Shown here: positions 55,104 to 64,000 of the stretch, one piece after another
Numbering within the stretch: the stretch's first letter is position 1
Layout: each line of letters starts with the position of its first letter
Assembly: GCA_029204225.1 (NCBI GenBank)
Contig: CM055107.1
Span: 30,901,410 to 30,965,409, forward strand
Direction: 5' to 3'
Length of the DNA stretch: 64,000 nucleotides
DNA from: Diphasiastrum complanatum
Lineage: Eukaryota; Streptophyta; Lycopodiopsida; Lycopodiales; Lycopodiaceae
Notes under the pieces: model-generated
What the model saw: the letters and a program-made list of their open reading frames with translations, nothing else
Database searches by the model: none
What the model was told of the DNA's origin: nothing
Position numbers and translations under genes: made by a program

Positions 55104-55420
55104 ATGGCTTCCATTCACAACATCCAATCAAAGATTTGCACAATACTTGAAGCAGATGGATCAAACTTTCTTGCTTGGAAGGTAAAGACCGCTTATCCTA
55201 AGAGGAGAAGCGTTATGTCTGTGGGTGGATGGCACCGGAGAGATGCCAGCCAGCACAGGCAAAGATCTTTGGGAGTGGAAAGAGAAGAATGACAAAGCGG
55301 TAGATGTCATCTCCTCTTCCATCAAGGACAACATTACCCTTGACCTCGCATCAATCCTTCTATCAAAGAAAAGAAACACATGCAAGTATGAAGTCTATCT
55401 CTCCCATGAGTTTCAAAGAA
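55104..55420 (+). pseudogene. Copia gag N-terminal remnant
   Basis: Frames read MASIHNIQSKICTILEADGS, NFLAWKVKT, then after a shift VDGTGEMPASTGKDLWEWKE, KNDKAVDVISSSIKDNITLD. This is the start of a copia gag. The rest of gag is lost where the nested minus element begins. Confidence 0.75.
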
Positions 55421-55953
55421 CTGATAAACTCTCTAGGAATTTGATCTCAACTCAAACACAATGCTTGTGTGAAATGAAACATCTAAGACCTCACAATACT
55501 CAGCTTTATCCAATTCTACTTGATTAATAATGAAAATTGAGAATATTGTTAAAAAGAACTGATGTGTGCTCACTTTGGCATATCACACGAGAGGATAGCT
55601 CTCTCTATCTTTCTGATTGCCTAAATTCCTCTAAAAACAAACCAAATTGATTTAGAAACTTGAGAAAAACAATCTACTCTTCAATACCTATCCAACAAAC
55701 TATAGAACATCAAATTTGGATCATTCCTTGAGAAGTAGCACTCAAACAAAGAGGGCTAATTTCACACGTGTGAGCTCTCTGTTCATACAGGGTTCAGCTG
55801 GAGCAGATCAGACTTGATTTGATCCACTTATGGTCCACAAATGTTTGTCAGCGAGTTTGGATTCCTCTCCCAAATCCGAGTTCCTGCAAGCAAAAGCACT
55901 TATGTTCTGATGTATACACCCTCACCTCTTCAAAGCATGAAGCTCTGATACCA
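55421..55953 (-). other. Interior remnant of a nested minus-strand element
   Basis: Non-coding. Its right end is GAAGCTCTGATACCA, the complement of a primer-binding site (TGGTATCAGAGC at 55943-55954, minus), abutting the nested LTR. Confidence 0.6.
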
Positions 55954-56681
55954 TGTGAAGTTTTTAGCACGTGTGAACTTCATCACACATCTTATAGGAT
56001 CTTTTTGAGGTGTTGTGATTGCACAAGAATGATCAAAGAACAGATTACTTGAAAAATCCAAGGCAAGAGCATAATGGCATACAACAGACTGAAAAAACTA
56101 ACTCCTTACTATGAGAGATAGCTATCAGAAAATATTTTAAGTGCTCATTATGAAAAAAAATAGCCTGCTCTCGGGTAGAGAGAGAAAATTAACACATAAA
56201 ACTCGGGTAGAGAGAGAATGAGCCCAAAACACCAAAATCTCACTAATCACAATATGGCAAGACAAGCCAAAATTTTCCTACATCAATGACGCTCGAGTTC
56301 TTATAGTGGAGTTGCATGGAAAGTCCACTTCATTAAGTTACTCAACTATCATAGATCCATATGTAAAACTGCATGCATGGATATTGCATGTACTGCATGT
56401 CAACTCTCAAAATTACCTAGACATGTGTAGATCATGTAAACTACTTTGCATGTTGCATGCACTGATTGCATGTTGCTTGCATGCACTCTGAATGACTTTG
56501 CATGTAATCTAAATTTTTGCATGACATCAAGATTGAACCTACCTAGCTCAAACTCGACCTATTCTAGAAGGTTATGGGCTTAATTCACATACCTTTATGT
56601 ACAATAAAATATACAATGGAAATAAGATAGACATGGCTTCAAAACTCGAGATAGAAAGATATAATTTTACTAATCTTCACA
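55954..56681 (-). repeat. LTR of the nested minus-strand element
   Basis: 728 bp in plus reading from TGTGAAGTTTTTAGC to AATCTTCACA, with perfect TGTGAAG/CTTCACA ends. Contains CTCGGGTAGAGAGAG twice and CACGTGTG, features shared with the LTRs of the 13-23 kb family, so it is a distant relative. Only one LTR is present. Confidence 0.75.
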
Positions 56682-57920
56682 AAAAATATAGCCTTCTTGC
56701 ATGGCGAGCTGAAAGAGGAGGTCTACATGGACCAGCCACTAGGTTTTACCTGCGAGTCACTTGTTGACTATGCCTGCAAAATGCACAGAAACATCTCTGG
56801 ACTGAAACAATCAGCCAGACAGTGGTACAAGAAGAAGGATCATGCATTAAGATCCTTAGGCTTCTAGCCTTTAATGGCTGATTGCAACGTTCATGTGAAG
56901 GTCATAAGTGGGCAGATCATCATAGTCGGTGTCTACGTAGATGACACGCTAATTCTGTCACGGAGTGACAATCTAATTGCATAGGTGAAGGCAGATATTT
57001 TGAGGCACTTCGTAATATCGTACCTAGGAGAAGCCAAATGCTACCTGGGTTTGCAGATCGACATAAATCTTAGGATTGGGAGATTGTATCTACACCAGTC
57101 AAGATACATTCAGAAGATCATTGATGATTTCGACATAGCAGATTGCAAGGGAGTAAATACTCCAATGGTTCCTAGCACAGTACTGACCAATGAAGACCAT
57201 CCCAGAGATGAAGCAGAATGGCAAGCAATGGAGCACAAGCCTTATAAAAGGCTTATTGATTTTTTGATGTACTTGGCAAACAATACGTGACCAGACATTG
57301 CTTACACAGTGTTCAGACAGAGCCAATTTAATATCAATCCAGGCCCAACGCACTGGAAGATCGCCAAGAGGATCCTGCAATATCTGCAGAACACAAAGAA
57401 TTATGGCCTATGCTATTGTTGAGATGCAGGATTCAAGATTGAATCCTATAGTGATGCAGACTGGGCATCTCTGAAAGATGATAGTAAAAGCATCTCAGGA
57501 GAATGCACCATAGCAGCCGATGCCGCTGTTATCTGGCTCAATAGAAAGCCGACAATAATTGCCCAATTATCTTGTGAGGCAGAATATGTTGCTGCAACCA
57601 AAATGGCCAACGAGCTGACATGGCTCAGACAATTCTTAGGTGGATTAGGACTGAACACCGATGAACCATTGATCCTGCACATGGACAACATCTCCTCTAT
57701 TCATCTGACAAAAGACCCAGTGTTTCACTCCAAAACGAGACACATCGCCATCAAGTATCACTTGATCAGGACTTTGGTTGAGAAGGACGAAACTGAAGAT
57801 CGTCTTCATACCGACAAAGCATATGGTAGTTGATACTTTACGAAGGCATTGGATAAGGCAATGTTTGAAAGGCAGAGAGCCAGCCTAGGAATCATGAAAA
57901 TACATGATTTAAGAGAGAGC
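56682..57920 (+). pseudogene. Copia RT and RNase H of the 54-59 kb element
   Basis: The RT resumes mid-domain: AFLHGELKEEVYMDQPLGF, ISGLKQSARQWYKK, a stop, VGVYVDDTLILS (active site intact), a stop, LGEAKCYLGLQIDI and RLYLHQSRYIQKIIDDFDIAD. RNase H follows: SYSDADWASLKDDSKSISGE, AQLSCEAEYVAATKMANELTW, LHMDNISSIHLTKDPVFHSKT, then a frameshift before TKALDKAMFERQRASLG. It ends in a purine tract AAGAGAGAGC just before the 3' LTR. Confidence 0.88.
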
Positions 57921-58775
57921 TGAAGAAACATCGAGTTCTATTTTAAAGCCTTAGTATTTTTTTTCTTGTATCTTTAGAATGTTGCATATTTTAACTAGTT
58001 TTTACATAGTCTGCATATTTGAACTGTTTTTTGCACAGTTCACATTTTTCGCATTTTGATAAAAGACGACAATATGTCTAAAATGATCCAAAATTTTGTT
58101 TTCAGCCAACCTTCGGCTTTTTCGCCACATACTCAGAAGGCCGACACTTCGGGTTAGACTGACACTCCAGGGTGAGGACGAACTATCGGCTCAAGCGTGA
58201 AGTTTTTCAAACTACCACGATCCACTATCGCTATGGAACATCAATGGAAACGTACTTAAACGGATGGTTAGCTTAAGCTTAGCTAATCAATCTTGTAATC
58301 TAATCCAACATAATATATATATTGGATCAGAGACATATACACATATACACAGAAAAAGAATCATGAACGCAACATTCAGTGATGTGCGTATCAAGAAAGC
58401 AAGATAGATGTAGCAGTAGCTAGTTCCTTTCGTGAGAAGAGAACACCTCTATCACATCGACGCGCTGATCTAGGAAATAGACAACGCTCAAGAAAGAAAC
58501 CTTGTTGTAAACTCGATTATGATAATATAGACGAGTATGTCTTTTTTTGTTCAATGCGTAATCTGTAAATGTTGTGATGCTTGTTCAATCTTACCATTAG
58601 ATATATTTCCGCTATCATTAGACATTGTCTGTTGTTCATAAATTCATTGTCAGATTAGTAGTAGCTATTTTCTACTTGGAGGATGATTGATCGCAGCTTG
58701 AGGCAGTAGCCTTATTTGACATATCGGCTCCATTTGAGCTTAGTCGGAATCCTCCTAGGTAAAGACATTCCAACA
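57921..58775 (+). repeat. 3' LTR of the 54-59 kb copia element
   Basis: 855 bp. Aligns throughout with the 5' LTR and ends ACATTCCAACA followed by the TCTCG duplication. Confidence 0.88.
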
Positions 58776-58780
58776 TCTCG

Positions 58781-59233
58781 ATCAATATCTCATAATTTCT
58801 CAAAATACTCTCAAAAGAAAAAAAAAAACCAATGGGTTTTTTTTTTCTCCCATATCACGAATAGGTACTAAAATTTTACCATTGATAATCAAATCCTTTC
58901 CATCCTAGAATTTTCTCGTTAGAATTACTGATATCACATACCACGATTTCTCCCTCTAAGAAGACCTTTAACCGCCTCTGTTTTCCAAAAATCCAACTTA
59001 TCCATCTGGTTGACATTATGTATAGGCATATATCTTTAACAACCAATACAAGAGAGTCCATAAATTTTGATGTTCAAACCATTTTAAATGAATACCAATA
59101 ATTCATTCATGAATTTGCGATTAATCAAGAAGGAACAAACATGGTTTGCCATTATACTATCAACCCTATCTAGTTAGTAACAAACTTTTCAATCCCATCA
59201 ATCTAAGGGTATCAACTCTAGTGATAAGCCTCT
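58781..59233. other. Unassigned flank
   Basis: A 61-codon minus frame (58876-59061) has no recognised domain. Includes A and T homopolymer runs near 58820-58850. Confidence 0.35.
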
Positions 59234-59261
59234 TGTGAAAACTTTTTACACTTGGTGTGTG

Positions 59262-59329
59262 TGGTCGGGCTAGGGATTGAAGGATCTCCCCCATTCCGAT
59301 GGGGTGCTCTACCACTGAGCTACCCGTCC
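59262..59329 (-). other. tRNA-like sequence in TRIM LTR 1
   Basis: On the minus strand GGACGGG is followed by a perfect box A (TAGCTCAGTGG), GTAGAGC, a hairpin CCCCAT/ATGGGG and a degenerate box B (CCTTCAATCC). The 3' acceptor strand does not pair with GGACGGG, so it is tRNA-derived rather than a functional tRNA gene. Confidence 0.65.
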
Positions 59330-59471
59330 ATTTGTGTTCCAAGAGTGTTGTGCAAGGGCTATAGCCTTGACACTTTCTAACACTCCCCCTCAAGGCATAG
59401 CCCATTTTAGCTATCGCCCACCTAGACCACACTCATAACCATGGCTTTGGTACCATGTGAAAAAATTTTAC

Positions 59472-59537
59472 ACTTGGTGATTGAACCCAGGACCTCCCCC
59501 ATTTTGGTGGGGTGCTCTACCACTAAGCTACCCATCC
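59472..59537 (-). other. tRNA-like sequence in TRIM LTR 2
   Basis: On the minus strand GGATGGG is followed by box A TAGCTTAGTGG, GTAGAGC, a CCCCA/TGGGG hairpin and a good box B (GGGTTCAATC). Diverged from the unit in LTR 1 but alignable. Confidence 0.65.
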
Positions 59538-59575
59538 ATTTGTGTTCCAAGAGTGTTGTGCAAGGGCTATAGCCT

Positions 59576-61082
59576 AATATGTTTTGCTCCTAAATTCAAG
59601 GAAACTTGACCAAAAAACCTAACTAACACCTATGAGAGGTCCTAACTAACCTAGGACTATTCTCACACGTGTGAACATGCTCACACACATGTGGATTTAA
59701 AAAATGTATAATAACCTATGTGTTTATCAAGCTAATATTTACCAATTTTGACAATTTTTCACACTCTTCTTCAAATTTTGCTTTATAAAACTATGATACA
59801 TGTGAAAAATTGAAATCAAAACACATTTGATCCATAAATGATCTTTAGCCAATTTGGATTACACATTTAGATTCATCAACAACATTGAAATCACTACTTT
59901 ATGCATGCTAGAATTTAGAAATGCATCAAGATCTGATCATAACCACTTAGATTTGACTTAGTACTGTCCTTGTCTGTACAACAATAGTACAATATAATAC
60001 TCCACACGTGTTAGATCTAGATCAACAAGAAAATCAACATTCTACACATAGAAACTCAAGATATCATGAGAAAACCATAAGAGATGGACATAGAATCAAC
60101 AAAGATGAATTTTCCACATCATAAGAGAAATCAATGATATGTTCTCCACACAGGTACAACTATTTATAATAGCCAATATGTCATTTAGCCACTTTCCCTA
60201 AGTATGTCCTAAAATGGAAACTTCTAGGTACTTAACCAAAAATCTAGAAATACTAGTCCAAATGTATTGTATCAATATTGACCAATTAGAATGGGTCCAA
60301 ACTCGATCTCATCCACTTATCTACTTGCCAAAAATAGTAATACCACTATTTAGGCCTTTATTGACAAATATGAAACTATCTCTAAGTTGAGATTTCATTT
60401 TGGCCTCCAAAAATGCAAAATAAAATGTCGAGACTAGTTGACAATTTTCAACTTGTCTCACTCCTATAGAGAATGATGTCCATGAAAGATCTTTCACCAT
60501 CTCCTAAAGGATTCCTTTACAATATGTTCCAATGATGTAAATTCATACATGCATAGATCCATATGAGATCTTCTTAGAAATGAAATAGCAAGCTAAAGTC
60601 AATAAAATCCAGCAAGAAAAGTGGGGCTCAAGCTATTTCAATATCCAAAATAAGTTAAGATGGCCGAGATCGAATTTGCTATCTAGCTTTTGACAATGGC
60701 AAAATATAGAGAAATCAACACATCAAAATGCAAAAGATGATTCTTATGCTACATATCATGTTGCAGTAATCCTGTGTCACAATGATTCTATACACGGATA
60801 GGAAACACTTGTCTGGTCACAAGGAGAGCTTTGCTTGGATTTGTCAAAATTGGATGTAGACTTAACACAATACACATAAAAAAAAATACAATGTATGATA
60901 ATAAAACGATGGATTCCATAGATGCAAACCATTATACGTAAATGCATTTGTTTTGTCCTCATAGAAATGACAATCCAATATTAACAGAAAAACAATATGA
61001 CCCTCATGGTTTAGTTGTAAGTGTGCTCTCTTCATGGCGTAATCAATAAAGCTCTCTATTATTGGGCACCTGGACCACAATC
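59576..61082 (-). other. Degenerate copia-related DNA
   Basis: 59620-59790 (minus) shows GAAGAGTGTGAAAAATTGTCAAAA, then CACATGTGTG and CACACGTGTG. This matches the 3' end of the 13-23 kb copia family, so a relic of that family lies here. No open frame with a recognised domain. Confidence 0.45.
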
Positions 61083-61865
61083 CTAGACTTGGATATTTGA
61101 TACTTCAGTGTACGAGTTTATTAGTTACGCCTCACCATTTTGGACTAGGCCATAAATGTAATTATTATTAAGAATGGATAGTAGTTATTTTCTTGCAAAG
61201 ATGTCAAAAATAAGGGCAGTTAACTCACGAGAGTATATGGTATACTCAAAGTTGAGTTAAAATCATTTTTATCTTGATGGATCTCCTAGAGATCCTAGTA
61301 GGATGAACTGTTATACCTTAGTCTTTTGGATATTCTAAAAGTATTTGTACCAAGAAGAATTTATGAATTGTCTTTGAGAAATTGTGGATAGTTTTTGGAC
61401 TATAGTTATTTGTTTCTTTAACTTTTTAAATTTGATCTCCTATGTTAGCTGATGATTGACCCAATGTTTTATGTAAATTGTATTTACATAAAGGTGGTAT
61501 TAGAGATTTGGAGAGAGTCGAATCTAGTTGAAAAATATTAGAGATTTGGAGAGAGTCGAATCTAGTTGAAAAATTTATCGCTCAGTGTACTTCTGAAATC
61601 TGATACAATACTTCAAAGCAGAGATAAACAATTGAAAAATTGTTCCATCTCTGAGTACTTATTTAATATTTGAACTTAGACTAAATGATTCTCTGGGTAA
61701 GTGAAAGTTAAAGTATTGGTTTCTGAACTTCTTTTCCTGTTCTAAGGACAAAACATGTTTAAGGAAGTAAGAACATTATGTCCATGTCCTGTATATAGGA
61801 TTCGGGATAATCCTAGACTTGGATATTTGATACTCCAATGTACGAGTTTATCAGTTATGCCTCAC
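61083..61865. repeat. Retroelement 3' end with ~50-bp direct repeats
   Basis: CCTAGACTTGGATATTTGATACT and the following 30 bp occur at about 61083 and again at about 61812. Between them, 61310-61800 resembles 5280-5715. A perfect 38-bp tandem pair (TTAGAGATTTGGAGAGAGTC...) lies at about 61500-61575. Confidence 0.55.
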
Positions 61866-62454
61866 ATTAGAGAAAATTTGGCCTTGGAAAAGGTCCTATA
61901 AAGATTGCCATGTAGGATAACAATTTTTTAGCAATGTAAAATACTAAAATAAAATAATTTTTTGCCCACAGTCCTGCCCACACATGCTTCGATGGTTAGC
62001 TATTATGTGCATAGTGTAGTCTGTGGCTGAAAAAAATCATAACTTTACCTCTAATTACATATTTTCTTCCACTCAATCAACCCCTCTCTGATCCTAGTAC
62101 TAAACTCAGATTAGGTTGATCCAATTTAGAACTCTCAGACTTAAATTATGATCAAACTTACTTCTATTCCAATTTACTGTACTACTTATAGATAATGATT
62201 CAAATATCAAACATGTTCTAGTTCCAGATTGTCTACACAATCCCTAGAGAATTTCTCTTATTTGAAAAGTTCCAATTAGATATCTTACTCTGAATCTATC
62301 CGAAATTACTTTCAGACCAAATCTCATTTCTATACCACAGCTGGTTCTTTTTCAAAAACTATGCAACCCATAGATTCCCAAATAGAATTTTATCTCACCA
62401 CTTCACCCCTCTTTTTAAAGAAATTATCAATTTCAATAAAAGTTAACTGGAAAG
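61866..62454. other. Unassigned region
   Basis: No gene or repeat recognised. Confidence 0.4.
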
Positions 62455-62900
62455 ATGATATATGAAAATATCCAAACACATGAGAAAGTCAGTAATAAGT
62501 GCATTCCACAAAAGGATTCACTCAATTACAAACATGACTTTTATTTATTTATTTTCAACCCGAGTGACAGAAACTATCATTCTATCGAAATCCATTTATG
62601 CAAAAAGAGATATTCTAGGCTTAAGAAATTGAAACACGTTAACCTTTGTGGTAGCCTAGTCGTTATAGATTTTCACAAAAACAATGAATTACGTAGTATA
62701 AAAGGTTTGATCGTTCCCCAAGAGAGAGAATAATCTCATCTTTTGCATGGTAAATATGTGTATGATGATAAACAGACTAGAGTGTATAAAGTTCACAATG
62801 AATACTACAACGACATAACTGGTTATCCAAAGATATTTGGGTAAATTGGCATCCAGGAACACCAATGATGAAACGATTTGGTCAAAGTCTATAATTGTAA
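62455..62900 (+). pseudogene. Unrecognised retroelement-like reading frame
   Basis: 92 open codons, then same-frame sequence after a stop (HLLHGKYVYDDKQTRVYKVHNE, YYNDITGYPKIFG). Protein-like composition suggests a decayed TE coding region, but no domain is recognised. Confidence 0.3.
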
Positions 62901-63666
62901 GAATTAGTTTATCTTTCAGACTCTTTAGGCATCAGGAAAACAGTTAGAATTGGCAGCAACTAGCAGTTAGATTCATCAAGCAGAATCACATTAGCTAAAA
63001 GTATTTCTTAATCAAACACAAAGAATTAGTTTTTATCGCAGGAAGCAAACAAGACAGAGCCTCAATCAATCCCATTGTCTGAACACATAGCTCATTCAGA
63101 GTTGAAAGAATTTCTGCTAAAAGTTATGTTTAACCGCTTCGGCTAATTCCCTGCGCACATTAGTCAGAATTATTACTTGTTGGTGTCGCCTGAAAATCCG
63201 TGTTAGAGTGATTGAAATTCAATATAACTTAAGAAATGTGTGTGACGCAAACAAAACGGTATCACAATCAATCACAGATCATACAGAGTGTGTTCGCACA
63301 AATGATAAGAAGTAATTATGTGAGAGATAACAGAAGGAAAGAATGTTCAAGCTATAAGAACTTGCTCTTTGCTCTCTATTGATACTCAGCTCTGCGTAGA
63401 AATGCTTATGTACAATGGCACATAGTGCTATCCTTATAGGAATGCTCTTCAGCCTCAATGTCGCTTACGAACCGTCAAATGTCGATTCTGAACTTCTATT
63501 GCATCTCTTTAGAACGTCGCAACTTTTACTCAAAATATGAATTTACAAAGTGCAAAATAGGCCTTTACATGTATTTAGGCACTATAGCACATTTTATATA
63601 AATGGAAATTGAAAAATTTTACAATATATGACAAATTTGGATAATGTGAGATCATAAGACTCCACA
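62901..63666 (-). repeat. Possible 3' LTR of a minus-strand element
   Basis: On the minus strand the tract GAGGAAGGGGATA is immediately followed by TGTGGAGTCTTATG at 63666 downward, the usual purine tract/LTR junction. The other LTR edge was not located. Confidence 0.4.
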
Positions 63667-63709
63667 TATCCCCTTCCTCAGCTGTGCAGCAGCTCGCAAA
63701 CAACCTGAT

Positions 63710-64000
63710 TCATGTTCTTCTTTGTCGCTTCCGGCTAGCTGCCTTGCTATGGAAAATAGCCTTGGCTTGGGCTTCATTCTCTTCATTTTCTTGCTCCAAT
63801 GTTAGTCCTTTTGTTGCCAGGAAATAGTTGTTCTTCTGGTTGTAGTCTTCTTGGAATGACAAATTTGGATAACCACCCATTCCTTGATTGCCGATTGGTG
63901 CAAGGGGGTTATCAATTAATGTATTATTAACAAGATGTGCATACCAACTATCCTCGGTCAGGATTTCAGACATCTCGGTAGAAGGGACAGTTAGTGAAAG
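63710..64000 (-). CDS. Partial ORF running off the window
   Basis: Open from the window edge on the minus strand (LSLTVPSTEMSEILTEDSWY) to a stop at 63710-63712, ending AASRKRQRRT. No domain recognised. Composition is acidic then basic. The polypurine-like tract at 63666-63690 just downstream suggests it is the last coding part of an LTR element. The ATG at 63973 need not be the start. Confidence 0.4.
   Translation of the reverse strand, partial: LSLTVPSTEMSEILTEDSWYAHLVNNTLIDNPLAPIGNQGMGGYPNLSFQEDYNQKNNYFLATKGLTLEQENEENEAQAKAIFHSKAASRKRQRRT

Larger units (their letters stand above)
54190..58775 (+). mobile_element. Copia element with both LTRs and 5-bp target-site duplication
   Basis: The LTRs 54190-55056 and 57921-58775 both begin TGAAGAAACAT and end in CA. 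The element is flanked by the direct repeat TCTCG at 54185-54189 and 58776-58780. Primer site, gag remnant, RT, RNase H and polypurine tract are all on the plus strand. Protease, integrase and the start of RT are absent, and a minus-oriented element occupies that place. LTRs differ visibly (substitutions and small indels), so insertion is older than that of the 17-23 kb element. Confidence 0.9.
59234..59575 (-). mobile_element. Miniature LTR retrotransposon (TRIM-like) with tRNA-like LTRs
   Basis: Two direct repeats of about 120-150 bp (59234-59382 and 59456-59575) begin TGTGAAAA...TTTTACACTTGGTG and flank only 73 bp. On the minus strand those 73 bp start with TGGTACCAAAGCCAT (a primer-binding site) directly beside the right LTR. 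They end with TTGAGGGGGAG (a polypurine tract) directly beside the left LTR. This is the layout of a TRIM. The right repeat lacks its last 25-30 bp. Each repeat holds a tRNA-like unit on the minus strand. No coding capacity, so movement would need proteins from another element. Confidence 0.75.

Noticed and set aside
59262-59537. Two functional tRNA genes
   Set aside because: Acceptor stems do not pair, the T arm is degenerate and both lie inside LTR-like direct repeats.
61003-61080. Another tRNA-like SINE head (GTTTAGTTGTAAGTGTGC)
   Set aside because: Only a weak box A resemblance, no box B and no target-site duplication.

Overview
This is a stretch of land-plant nuclear DNA: gene-poor, AT-rich and dominated by retrotransposons. 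The plant signs are a PLS/DYW-type pentatricopeptide repeat (PPR) gene, an intron-bearing NPH3/BTB gene, degenerate CCCTAAA (plant telomere-type) repeats, and many Ty1/copia and Ty3/gypsy remnants primed with the TGGTATCAGAGC motif. The PPR style (many near-identical repeats, full E-DYW tail) and the large TE load suggest a fern or another non-seed plant. That is inference; no species is claimed.

Layout. 1-3.4 kb: a PPR-DYW gene whose repeat array is intact but whose E2/DYW tail is broken. 3.4-10.3 kb: degenerate copia/gypsy pieces, two short-LTR fragments and a gypsy leader full of ATTACTCGCC hairpins. 10.3-12.4 kb: a gypsy gag start that dissolves into a 1.4-kb CCTTGG/CCCTAAA array, then eight 20-21 bp units beginning GCGTTTCGG. 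13.3-23.4 kb: two copia elements of one family in opposite orientation, the + one internally deleted and the - one nearly complete. 23.4-27.2 kb: copia, gypsy and hAT (BED finger + DUF659) pseudogenes and a TC tract.

29.3-33.6 kb (minus): the one convincing host gene, an NPH3-family protein. Three coding exons can be joined with GT/AG boundaries; its first coding exon is not found. It ends in an R-H-S-I-S tail. Its large intron holds an 81-bp tRNA-like insertion flanked by a perfect 18-bp target-site duplication. 34-39 kb: a LINE ORF1-like pseudogene, a palindrome cluster and a 71-bp tandem repeat. 39-54 kb: long stretches with no gene, a 200-bp TA tract, a copia RT split by a nested insertion, and one intact but isolated exon of a HAL3/phosphopantothenoylcysteine decarboxylase gene.

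54.2-58.8 kb: a copia element with both LTRs and a perfect 5-bp target-site duplication, itself gutted by a nested minus-strand element. 59.2-59.6 kb: a miniature LTR element (TRIM-like) whose LTRs each contain a tRNA-like sequence, one of the most unusual features here. The remainder is degenerate retroelement DNA ending in an ORF that runs off the window. No operons or coordinated pathway are present; the genes look independent and the window is mainly a record of nested transposition.
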